Shown piece after piece: positions 1 through 5,756 of a DNA stretch of 5,862 bases. This DNA is from Akkermansiaceae bacterium (GTDB taxonomy: Bacteria > Verrucomicrobiota > Verrucomicrobiia > Verrucomicrobiales > Akkermansiaceae), in contig JAQGPE010000431.1 of assembly GCA_028293225.1 (NCBI GenBank), forward strand, positions 1-5,862, read 5' to 3'. The notes below the pieces were generated by a model. The model saw only the letters and a list, made by a program, of their open reading frames with translations. It was not told where the DNA came from and ran no database searches. The stretch's first letter is position 1. The number at the start of each line of letters is the position of its first letter. The translations under genes were made by a program, and so were the position numbers.

Positions 1-519
1 GCAGTCGCCGATGATCCAGTTGAAGGCGTAGTGCCTTTGCAGGATCACGGCCGGGTGGACCGGCTTGCCGCTTCCGGGGTCCTGCATGCGGCAGTGGGCG
101 TCGTAGACATACTCGTAGGCCTCCTCGATTTCCTCAGGCGTCCGGAGGCGGGCAGTGGAAATGAACTCGGCGGTGGAGGTCAGGATGGGAGGAATCGGGG
201 CAACGAGCGACGCCGATTTGCAGGGTTCGACCAGGGTGCCGAGGCTGTCCGTTTTTGAGATCGCCCAGAGCAGGGCGACCTGGGCTTCGATGCGCCAGAT
301 GAAGTAGTTGATTTGCCCTTGGGTGATATTTTCGCCCATCAGGAAGCGCCGTTCGCGGGGGCTGACGAAAGGCCAGAGATTTTCGGACTCGAGCCACTCG
401 ACGAGTTCGATTTTCTCGACATCGTGCCCGGCAGCGATGACGCAATGCAGGATCAGCGCACGCTGGGCGATCTCCTCGGCGGTCCGCGGCGTGTCGTGAT
501 TGAGTTCGTCGTCGATCAT
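1..519 (-). CDS. DUF4272 domain protein, C-terminus cut by window edge
   Basis: The frame is open from an ATG at 519-517 to the left edge without a stop, giving 173 residues. I recognise the DUF4272 family (function unknown) from its usual order of motifs: an N-terminal 'TAEEIAQRALIL' helix at about residues 12-24, 'SPRERRFLMG' at 53-62, 'YFIWRIEAQVALLWAI' at 72-87, and the late 'QRHYAFNWIIGD' stretch at 161-172. The last motif normally comes close to the C-terminus, so probably only a few tens of residues are missing. No signal peptide or membrane segment is visible, so it should be cytoplasmic. The start codon overlaps the stop of the upstream gene as ATGA, which indicates translational coupling and settles the start. 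Codon use (G/C in third position) matches the rest of the window. The family call is confident; the role is unknown. Confidence 0.88.
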   Translation of the reverse strand, partial: MIDDELNHDTPRTAEEIAQRALILHCVIAAGHDVEKIELVEWLESENLWPFVSPRERRFLMGENITQGQINYFIWRIEAQVALLWAISKTDSLGTLVEPCKSASLVAPIPPILTSTAEFISTARLRTPEEIEEAYEYVYDAHCRMQDPGSGKPVHPAVILQRHYAFNWIIGDC

Positions 520-836
520 GCGCCGGAATGTGAGAGCAGCTCCCTGACGATTTCCTCCGCGGCCAAAATGGTGCTGCCGGCGGGGACCTGTTTTTCGGTG
601 CAGGAAAACAGGATCACCACGATGCGCCAGTCGCGGTCCTTGGCGCCCTTTGAGACGCAGAGGTGGCTGGCGGTGATCAGGGCCGGGGTTTCGAAAGGTT
701 CGCCGGAAGGAGGGGCGACGGTGACGGTCTCGCTGCGGTCTTCCCAGCCGCCTTTCGGCACGGCGAAGTCCGGGGCGAGCATGAGGCCGAGCTTGTCGAG
801 CGGCAGGCGGTCCTGGACGGTGAGAAGGGGAATCAT
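516..836 (-). CDS. Hypothetical protein, 106 aa, coupled to the DUF4272 gene
   Basis: The start is the ATG at 836-834 (MIPLLTVQDR). The frame is open further upstream, but only with a TTG start inside the preceding gene and with low-quality sequence, so the ATG is preferred. There is no clear Shine-Dalgarno sequence; the upstream bases are pyrimidine-rich. The protein has no signal peptide or membrane segment. It alternates short hydrophobic strands (ALITASHLCV at 52-61, RIVVILFSC at 71-79) with Pro/Gly turns (PKGGWEDRSE at 27-36), then ends in a helix (ILAAEEIVRELL at 90-101). This suggests a small beta-rich fold. I do not recognise a named family. It ends in a 4-nt overlap with the DUF4272 gene, and the two are probably made together and may act together. 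That it is a real gene is well supported by the coupling and codon use; its function is unknown. Confidence 0.75.
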   Translation of the reverse strand: MIPLLTVQDRLPLDKLGLMLAPDFAVPKGGWEDRSETVTVAPPSGEPFETPALITASHLCVSKGAKDRDWRIVVILFSCTEKQVPAGSTILAAEEIVRELLSHSGA

Positions 837-903
837 GGAAAGAGCGGGCGCGCGCAGGCAACCAGCGGAGCGGCCGGCTGTCAGGCAGAAAAGGCCGCCG
901 GGG

Positions 904-1134
904 TTACCGGTCGACCACGACGCTGATCTCGCGATGCTCGGCGACTTTGCCGGTTTCGACGATTTCAACCGGCACGGACATGGTCAGGGTGTCACGGACG
1001 GGAGGGGAGGAAACCGAATGGATGCCGGCGCGGGAGGTGATGCTTTGAGGGAGGACGCCGCGGCGAACCGCCACCAGGGTCAGCCCGAGGCAGACTATCA
1101 GCAGGGTGAGCATGCGGAGTTTTCCGGCGATCAT
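904..1134 (-). CDS. Small single-pass membrane or secreted protein, 76 aa
   Basis: The start is ATG 1134-1132, preceded by GGAG with a 4-nt spacing, one of the few convincing ribosome binding sites in the window. A more upstream TTG at 1173 lies in the AT-rich stretch and is unlikely. Residues 8-23 (MLTLLIVCLGLTLVAV) form one hydrophobic segment with positive charges before it (K5, R7) and after it (R24, R25), so it is a signal anchor or an uncleaved signal. The remaining roughly 50 residues are polar with a beta-strand-like pattern (SVPVEIVETGKV at 53-64, then EISVVVDR to the end). There is no lipobox-type cysteine. It is the first gene of the leftward cluster, with 67 nt to the next start. 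I do not recognise the family. It could be a small envelope protein; no more can be said. Confidence 0.65.
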   Translation of the reverse strand: MIAGKLRMLTLLIVCLGLTLVAVRRGVLPQSITSRAGIHSVSSPPVRDTLTMSVPVEIVETGKVAEHREISVVVDR

Positions 1135-1268
1135 GAGACTCCGGCTTGATAGTAAATTTTTTAAAATAATCAAGTTTCTTTAAAAAATTCCGGAATGGGC
1201 GGCCGTGGTGGATTGTCGCGGCGGAATTTTCCTTTCGCCATTGGCTGGCCGCGGTGCTTGTGTTCGGC
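1135..1268. promoter_or_regulatory. Divergent intergenic region with AT-rich core
   Basis: This is the only place in the window where two genes point away from each other, so promoters for both the leftward cluster and the rightward set are expected here. Roughly 1150-1190 is almost pure A/T, in sharp contrast to the flanking GC-rich DNA. Leftward -10-like hexamers such as TACTAT (reverse strand, about 1147-1152) and TATTTT can be picked out, but none has a good -35 box at a proper distance, so I do not assign exact promoter elements. The location is firm; the detailed boxes are not. Confidence 0.5.
1155..1189. repeat. Perfect 11-bp AT-only inverted repeat
   Basis: The left arm AATTTTTTAAA (1155-1165) is exactly reverse-complementary to the right arm TTTAAAAAATT (1179-1189), with a 13-nt spacer (1166-1178). 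The repeat sits in the divergent intergenic region, 21 bp upstream of the leftward start at 1134 and about 80 bp upstream of the rightward ATG at 1269. It could be an operator for a dimeric regulator, an UP-element-like or nucleoid-protein site, or simply a product of low complexity in A/T tracts. A hairpin made only of A-U pairs would be weak, so a terminator role is unlikely. Confidence 0.6.
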
Positions 1269-1802
1269 ATGATTCGCGACCTGCAGCGCTGGAAGCAGAT
1301 CTCCACGGGAGTGGCGGTGGTCGGGGTGGTGTCGATCTTTCTGGCGCTGTTGTTTTCCGGTCAGTTTTTACCGGGTGCGATCGGGGAGGCCTTCGGCTGG
1401 CTGGCGGGTCTGATGACCACGCCGTTCTTCATGGAGACGGGGTTGTTCATCATCGGCTTCTGCGTGGTGATCCTGTTGAACCATTGGCGGCAGGTGCGGG
1501 AGGGCGATGAGTTCGTCTACCTGGAGGAGGTGAAGAACGCGCCGGCCAATCTGCCGGACCAGGCGCGATGGGCGATTTACAAAGAGAAGCCGCTGGAGGC
1601 TGCCGAGATTTCGGCGAAGGATCAACTGGAGGGGGCGCTGGCGATCGCGGACTACGATGCCGCGCTGCAGATCCTGACGGAGATGCCGGATGAGGAGCGG
1701 GCCGGTGACGAGGTGGTGGCGCTGCGGATCCAACTGGCGAAGGCGACCGGCCTGACCGAGCTGGCGGCGCGTCTTCAGGCCTCACGGGGGCGGGCGTCCT
1801 GA
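1269..1802 (+). CDS. Two-TM membrane protein with TPR-like C-terminal tail
   Basis: The chosen start is ATG 1269 (MIRDLQRWKQ), giving 177 residues. In-frame GTG codons at 1254 and 1260 would add 3-5 residues; no start has a clear Shine-Dalgarno sequence. Residues 13-33 (TGVAVVGVVSIFLALLFSG) and 56-73 are hydrophobic and likely form two membrane helices, joined by a short Gly-rich loop. Both ends would then face the cytoplasm. Residues 100-170 are charged and helical, with an 'EGALAIADYDAALQILTEMP' stretch (121-140) that resembles a tetratricopeptide-type helix pair, so the tail may bind a partner. I do not recognise a named family. It lies 8 nt upstream of the EamA transporter gene and is probably cotranscribed with it. 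Existence is well supported by codon use and the clean membrane pattern; function is unknown. Confidence 0.8.
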   Translation: MIRDLQRWKQISTGVAVVGVVSIFLALLFSGQFLPGAIGEAFGWLAGLMTTPFFMETGLFIIGFCVVILLNHWRQVREGDEFVYLEEVKNAPANLPDQARWAIYKEKPLEAAEISAKDQLEGALAIADYDAALQILTEMPDEERAGDEVVALRIQLAKATGLTELAARLQASRGRAS

Positions 1803-1810
1803 TCTCTGGG

Positions 1811-2767
1811 ATGCCGGTGCTTTTCCTGATTCTGGCCTGCGTGTTGTGGGCGGTGAGCTTTCCGGTGGTGAAGGCTCTGCATCTGGAGCAGTCGGCGCGG
1901 ATGCCGGGGGTCTCGCCGGCGTTTCTGGCGGCGTGGCTGCAGTTTGCGCGGTTCGGGCTGGCGGCGCTGCTGATGCTGCCGGTGGTGCTGAGGATGGCAC
2001 GGCCGACGCGGAAGGAGTGGCGGCAGGGCTTCTGGCTGGCGTTGTGGGGCGGGGCCGGGATGGCGCTGCAGGCGGATGCGCTGGCTTACACGGAGGCGTC
2101 GACCTCGGCGTTTCTCACCCAGGCTTACTGCGTGACGCTGCCGCTGGTGGCGTGCATGCGATCGAGGAAAGCGCCGACGCTGCGGGTGATCGTGGCGACG
2201 CTGCTGGTCATCGCGGGCGGAGGAGTGCTGGCGGGGGTGCGGCTGGACTCGCTGAAGATGGGGCGCGGGGAGCAGGAGACGCTGCTGGCGGCGTTCATTT
2301 TCACCTTCCAGATCCTGACGCTGGAGAATCCGAAGTACGAGGGGAACCGTGGCACGCCGGTGACCTTTGTGATGTGCGTGGTGATCGCGGCGATGTTCCT
2401 GCCGATCTCCGGAGCGATGTCGCACCAGCTGTCCGATGTGGTGGCGGCGGGGGCGTCGTGGCCGGCGCTGCTGATGGTGTTTTCGCTGGCGCTGCTGTGT
2501 TCGGTGGCGGCGTATGGGCTGATGGTGGCGTGGCAGCCGCGGGTGGCGGCGACGGAGGCGGGGCTGATCTACACGACCGAGCCGGTCTTTACGGCGTGCT
2601 TCGCGATGTTTCTGCCGGCGCTGCTGGGGCGGTGGATCGGCCAGGATTATCCGAACGAAACCTTGACGCTGTCGCTGTTCGCAGGAGGCTCGCTGATCAT
2701 CGCGGCCAACATTTTGATGCAATGGAAACGTCCTCCCCACGAACCGGCGATCAGCCCGATGCCGTAG
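1811..2767 (+). CDS. EamA/DMT-superfamily permease, 10 TM
   Basis: This is a complete 318-aa inner-membrane protein of the drug/metabolite transporter superfamily (EamA type), the usual length for the family. Ten hydrophobic segments fall at about residues 2-20, 37-60, 74-92, 99-116, 124-141, 156-171, 184-204, 217-240, 253-273 and 285-303, in two five-helix repeats. Typical EamA signatures are seen in each half: 'ALAYTEASTSAFLT' (90-103) and 'TEAGLIYTTEPVF' (248-260). Such proteins export or import small metabolites such as amino acids, but the substrate cannot be read from sequence. The start is ATG 1811, 8 nt after the previous stop; the preceding bases (CTCTGGG) are a poor Shine-Dalgarno, and coupling to the upstream gene is plausible. 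Its 3' end overlaps the next gene if that gene starts at 2722. The helix between 141 and 156 is followed by a polar loop (GRGEQET), as is common. Confidence 0.93.
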   Translation: MPVLFLILACVLWAVSFPVVKALHLEQSARMPGVSPAFLAAWLQFARFGLAALLMLPVVLRMARPTRKEWRQGFWLALWGGAGMALQADALAYTEASTSAFLTQAYCVTLPLVACMRSRKAPTLRVIVATLLVIAGGGVLAGVRLDSLKMGRGEQETLLAAFIFTFQILTLENPKYEGNRGTPVTFVMCVVIAAMFLPISGAMSHQLSDVVAAGASWPALLMVFSLALLCSVAAYGLMVAWQPRVAATEAGLIYTTEPVFTACFAMFLPALLGRWIGQDYPNETLTLSLFAGGSLIIAANILMQWKRPPHEPAISPMP

Positions 2768-3777
2768 CGCCCGCCATTTCGACAGGCGCGGTGTTTTTCC
2801 GCCGGCTCGGCAAGGTGCTGCTCTATGGGATCGGCCTGCTGGGGCTGGTGTGGGCGTTTGGGGCGATCGTTTTCGACGGGGTATTCGGGAAGGGGAACTT
2901 TGCGGTGGCGGTCGTGTGGGCGGTGCTGGCCCTGGCTGGTCTGTGGCGGGCGAAGAGCGGGTGGCGGAGGCTGCTGGTCTATGGGCTGGCGATGACGCTG
3001 GTGCTTGCCCCGTGGCTGATGAAGCGGCCGTCGAATGACCGCGACTGGGCGGTGGAGTATTCGCGGATCCCGGTGGTCGACGTGGCGGGGGATATCGTGA
3101 CGGTGGGCAATTTCCGCAACTTCGACTACCGGGAGGGCGGTGAGATGATTCCCCGCTGGGAGACGCGGGTCTTTCATCTTTCGAAGCTGAAGGGGGTGGA
3201 TCTGTTCCTGAACTACTGGGGGTCCGAGTACATCGCGCATCCGATTTTCAGCTTCGATTTCGGCGACGACGGGCAGATGGCATTTTCGGTCGAGACCCGG
3301 CGGGAAAAGGGTGAGACCTTCAGCACCTTCGGCGGCCTCTATAAGTTGTATGAGCTGATCTACCTGGTGGGGGATGAGCGGGACTTCGTGCGCGGGCGGA
3401 CCAACTACCGACCGGACGAGGACTGCTATCTCTACCGCCTGGACATCGGGCCGGAGAAGGCGAGGCAGCGCTTTCTGGAGTATGTGGAATCGCTGCGGAA
3501 GCTGCACGACCACCCGCGTTTCTACAATGTGATCAATGCCAACTGCACCACGGCGGTGCGGTCGCAGATCGCCGCCACGGAGCAGGGCAAGCTGGACTGG
3601 CGGCTGGTGCTGAACGGGAAGCTGGACGAATATCTCGATGCCCGGGGGCTGCTGGCGGCGAAGGGTGTGCCGCTGGCCGAGTTGAAGGAGAAGGGGCACG
3701 TGGATGCGGCGGCGCGGAAGGCGGATGCCGATCCGGGGTTTTCGAAGCGGATCCGCGAGGGCGTGCCGGGTTTTTAG
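2722..3777 (+). CDS. DUF4105 / Lnb N-terminal periplasmic domain protein with three N-terminal TMs
   Basis: From ATG 2722 the protein has 351 residues. Three membrane segments (about 32-52, 59-75 and 83-100) precede a soluble domain (about 108-285) that would lie in the periplasm. The domain matches DUF4105, now named Lnb N-terminal periplasmic domain: VDLFLNYWGSEYIAHPIFSF (159-178), 'SVETRREKGETFS' (189-201), 'ELIYLVGDERDFVRGRTNYR' (211-230) and 'FYNVINANCTT' (267-277). His173 and Cys275 are candidate active-site residues. Lnb is a lipoprotein N-acyltransferase described from Bdellovibrio (recalled family knowledge); whether this protein acylates lipoproteins is inference. The ATG start overlaps the EamA gene by 46 nt; a GTG at 2791, preceded by AGG, would avoid the overlap and still keep all three helices. 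The tail (290-351) is charged and helical. It probably shares a transcript with the transporter. Confidence 0.9.
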   Translation: METSSPRTGDQPDAVAPAISTGAVFFRRLGKVLLYGIGLLGLVWAFGAIVFDGVFGKGNFAVAVVWAVLALAGLWRAKSGWRRLLVYGLAMTLVLAPWLMKRPSNDRDWAVEYSRIPVVDVAGDIVTVGNFRNFDYREGGEMIPRWETRVFHLSKLKGVDLFLNYWGSEYIAHPIFSFDFGDDGQMAFSVETRREKGETFSTFGGLYKLYELIYLVGDERDFVRGRTNYRPDEDCYLYRLDIGPEKARQRFLEYVESLRKLHDHPRFYNVINANCTTAVRSQIAATEQGKLDWRLVLNGKLDEYLDARGLLAAKGVPLAELKEKGHVDAAARKADADPGFSKRIREGVPGF

Positions 3778-3842
3778 CGGTGCGAATTTAGCTTCGCGGC
3801 TTCGGGGGGAACATGGCACTTTGCCGGTAATCCCTGAAGCCC

Positions 3843-5060
3843 ATGAAACCCGCCTCCCTTTCTTCACTCCTGCTGTTCGCGTGTCTTGCGGTGGGAACCG
3901 CTCCCGCGATTACGATCGATCTGCGTTACGATTACGACTCGACGCATTTCTTCGACCAGCCGGGGGCGAAGGAGGCGCTGCGGGCGGTGGCGGACTACTA
4001 TGAGGTGCTGCTGACGGATTCGCTGCAGAGGATCGATCCGACCGGGACGAGCAACACCTGGTCGGCGGTTTTCCCGAATCCCGCCACCGGGGCGCAGGTG
4101 GGCTTGGCAAATCTGGTGGTGCCGGCGGATACGGTGATCGTGTATGTGGGCTCCCGTCCGATCGCTCCCGCGGCCGGGCAGGGCGGTCCCGGCGGTTACA
4201 GTGCCAACGGCTTCCAGCCGTGGTTCGATCTCTTGAACAGCCGCGGCCAGGCGGGGGCGTTGGCCACTCCGAAGACCGATTTCGGACCGTGGGGAGGGGC
4301 GATCACCTTTGATCCGTCCTACACCTGGTCGTTTTCGACCAGCGGGCCGGTGGATGGGACGACGCCCTTCGTTTCGATCGCGCTGCATGAGTTCGGGCAT
4401 CTTTTTGGCATCGGTACGGCCGATTCCTGGGATGCGAAGATCTCCGGCAGCAATTTCACCGGCGCCGCGGCGGTGGCGTCCTACGGCGGGCCGGTTCCCC
4501 TCCAGTCGGGAGGGTCGCATTGGCGGGACGACGCGGCCTGTGTGCTTCCAGATGGTTATAACCCATCTAACCCACTGAATGTCTTGAGTAAAGCCTATGG
4601 ATCCTTCGGCGCGTTGCATGGATTTGCCCAAATCGCGCTCATGGACCCGTCGAGTTGCTCGGCAGGCCCGTTCATGAAAGTCATGACCGATCTCGATCTA
4701 GCGGGATTAAGGGATATCGGCTGGCAGTTGGCGCCACCGGCGCGCTGGGAGGCGGTGCAGTTGGCGGGGTCGCCCTTTACGTTTTCGTGGCCGAGCACGA
4801 CGGGTACCACTTATCGCGTGGAATCGAGTACTACGTTATCGGGTTGGTCGACGCTGACGACCCGGGCGGGCGACGGCACCATCCAGCAATTCAGCACTCC
4901 GAAACCTGCAGCTGGCGCCGCCTTCTACCGGCTGAACACGGGTGCTGCCGCGGCGGCAACGGCGGTGGGTCTTCCGCATCTGACGCCGGCGCCGCCTTTC
5001 CTTGCGCCCGTGGAGGTGGGCGGCTGCCGGGTGGGATCGAGCTACGGGCAGCATGAGTAG
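3843..5060 (+). CDS. Secreted zinc metalloprotease, leishmanolysin (M8)-like
   Basis: This 405-aa protein begins with a signal peptide (residues 1-22, cut expected after TAPA). The mature N-terminal region (23-105) contains 'DLRYDYDSTHFF' and 'VVPADTVIVYVGSRP', a pattern I associate with verrucomicrobial secreted proteases. The zinc motif HEFGHLFGIGT lies at 182-192, with His182 and His186 as ligands and Glu183 as catalytic base. The metzincin position for the third ligand (192) is Thr; His226 in 'GGSHW' is the likely substitute, as in M8-type peptidases, where it is displaced by an insert. Met267 (ALMDPS) would form the Met-turn, followed by 'DLDLAGLRDIGW' (283-294). Residues 312-364 form a beta-domain ('FTFSWPS', 'YRVESSTTLSGW', 'FYRL'). 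No PEP-CTERM or other sorting tail is present; an Ala/Pro-rich 40-residue tail ends the protein. The start lacks a clear Shine-Dalgarno. Substrate unknown. Confidence 0.87.
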   Translation: MKPASLSSLLLFACLAVGTAPAITIDLRYDYDSTHFFDQPGAKEALRAVADYYEVLLTDSLQRIDPTGTSNTWSAVFPNPATGAQVGLANLVVPADTVIVYVGSRPIAPAAGQGGPGGYSANGFQPWFDLLNSRGQAGALATPKTDFGPWGGAITFDPSYTWSFSTSGPVDGTTPFVSIALHEFGHLFGIGTADSWDAKISGSNFTGAAAVASYGGPVPLQSGGSHWRDDAACVLPDGYNPSNPLNVLSKAYGSFGALHGFAQIALMDPSSCSAGPFMKVMTDLDLAGLRDIGWQLAPPARWEAVQLAGSPFTFSWPSTTGTTYRVESSTTLSGWSTLTTRAGDGTIQQFSTPKPAAGAAFYRLNTGAAAAATAVGLPHLTPAPPFLAPVEVGGCRVGSSYGQHE

Positions 5061-5075
5061 TAAGCCGGCTCAAAC

Positions 5076-5103
5076 TTGACGGGGCGCGATCTGAGGGTAT
5101 CCG
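5076..5103 (+). promoter_or_regulatory. Possible sigma-70-like promoter before the DUF486 gene
   Basis: TTGACG (5076-5081) matches five of six bases of the -35 consensus. Sixteen bases later TATCCG (5098-5103) matches only three of six at the -10. If used, transcription would begin near 5110, at or next to the GTG start of the DUF486 gene, giving a nearly leaderless message. The -10 is weak, so this is a tentative call. Confidence 0.25.
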
Positions 5104-5109
5104 GGGAGG

Positions 5110-5514
5110 GTGACGATTCTCAAAACCATTGGCCTGCTGACGCTTTCGAACATTTTCATGACCTTCGCCTGGTATGGCCACCTGAAGGATCTGAAGGGGA
5201 AGCCGTGGATCATCGCCGCGCTGATTTCCTGGGGGATCGCCCTGTTCGAATATATGATTCAGGTCCCCGCGAACCGGATTGGCAGCCGGGAAATGTCACT
5301 GGGGCAGCTGAAGATCCTCCAGGAAGTGATCACGCTGACGGTGTTCGTGCCGTTCGTTTTCTTCTACATGAAGAAGGCGCTGAGCTGGAACTACGCAGCG
5401 GCGGCGCTGTGCATGGCGGCGGCGGCTTTCTTCATCTTCCGGGATGGATCCGCCAAGCCTGCGGACGGCAGCCAGCCGGAGAAAGAGGCGGCGGTCACAG
5501 CGGCTGAACCCTGA
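5110..5514 (+). CDS. DUF486 family membrane protein (DMT superfamily, 4 TM)
   Basis: This 134-aa inner-membrane protein is recognised as DUF486 (Pfam DMT_6) from 'LSNIFMTFAWYGHLKD' (12-27), 'SWGIALFEYMIQVPANRIG' (40-58), 'QLKILQEVITLTVFVPF' (66-82) and 'LSWNYAAAALC' (91-101). Four membrane helices are expected at about 5-22, 32-52, 68-87 and 93-111. The family resembles the small multidrug resistance-type half transporters and probably works as a dimer, but no substrate is established. Most members stop soon after the fourth helix; here a hydrophilic Ala/Glu/Lys tail (112-134) extends it. The annotated start is GTG 5110, since an in-frame stop at 5092 rules out earlier starts and the first ATG (residue 17) would cut off most of the first helix. 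The GGAGG at 5105-5109 directly abuts this GTG, so the true start codon is open to question. Confidence 0.92.
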   Translation: MTILKTIGLLTLSNIFMTFAWYGHLKDLKGKPWIIAALISWGIALFEYMIQVPANRIGSREMSLGQLKILQEVITLTVFVPFVFFYMKKALSWNYAAAALCMAAAAFFIFRDGSAKPADGSQPEKEAAVTAAEP

Positions 5515-5558
5515 AGGGGATTGCGCACCGGGCGCGGTTGTGGCAGCTACGTAGGCGG

Positions 5559-5756
5559 ATGACCGCTGTTTTCCAGGCCTTCTTTCTGATCGGCCTCTCC
5601 GTCTATGAGGGTGAGGTGGTCTGGTGTATCTGTTTCCACAACGGAGTGCGGGCGTCGGCGTTTGAGGAGCTGGCGGGATATGCTCTGCCGGTGGCGGTCT
5701 GGTGGCCGCTGCGCAGGGTGTGGCGGCGCAGGTTCAACGTCGAAGGGCGGGTATAA
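5559..5756 (+). CDS. Small hypothetical membrane protein, 65 aa
   Basis: The start is ATG 5559, with a weak AGG at 5553-5555 just upstream; an earlier TTG at 5538 is less likely. The 65-residue product begins with a hydrophobic stretch (AVFQAFFLIGLSV, 3-15), continues with 'VVWCICF' (20-26), and has a second hydrophobic stretch (LAGYALPVAVWWPL, 38-51) followed by a strongly basic end (RRVWRRRF, 52-59). This positive-inside pattern fits a one- or two-helix inner-membrane protein. It follows the DUF486 gene by 44 nt in the same direction and could be cotranscribed. I do not recognise a family, and in DNA this GC-rich a chance frame of 65 codons is possible. Translations of the same stretch in other frames are rich in Arg, Ser and Gly and look less protein-like. 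Confidence 0.45.
   Translation: MTAVFQAFFLIGLSVYEGEVVWCICFHNGVRASAFEELAGYALPVAVWWPLRRVWRRRFNVEGRV

Noticed and set aside
313..1149. Long plus-strand open frame across the leftward cluster
   Set aside because: It is antisense to three minus-strand genes that show family motifs, coupling and a ribosome binding site; its own translation is compositionally unlike a protein.
1195..1272. Short 25-codon frame whose TGA overlaps the ATG at 1269 as ATGA, possibly a leader peptide
   Set aside because: The geometry is attractive, but the peptide has no regulatory codon run and no attenuator hairpin follows; chance is more likely.
1846..2721. The frame of the DUF4105 gene stays open far upstream, through the whole EamA gene
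   Set aside because: The upstream translation is Gly/Ala/Asp repeats with no domain, typical of an off-frame reading of GC-rich codons; the EamA frame in the same DNA is clearly genuine.
3782..3797. Hairpin GCGAA/TTCGC after the DUF4105 gene as a terminator
   Set aside because: The stem is only five pairs and no T-run follows, so it is not a convincing intrinsic terminator.
1775..3867. Long minus-strand open frames opposite the EamA and DUF4105 genes
   Set aside because: Their products are dominated by Arg, His, Pro and Gln, the expected mirror of GC3-rich plus-strand genes, and show no domain or start signal.
4655..5056. Plus-strand frame overlapping the end of the metalloprotease, considered as a frameshifted sorting tail
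   Set aside because: It contains no PEP-CTERM-like motif, membrane segment or Arg cluster; it is Gly/Arg/Cys-rich off-frame sequence.
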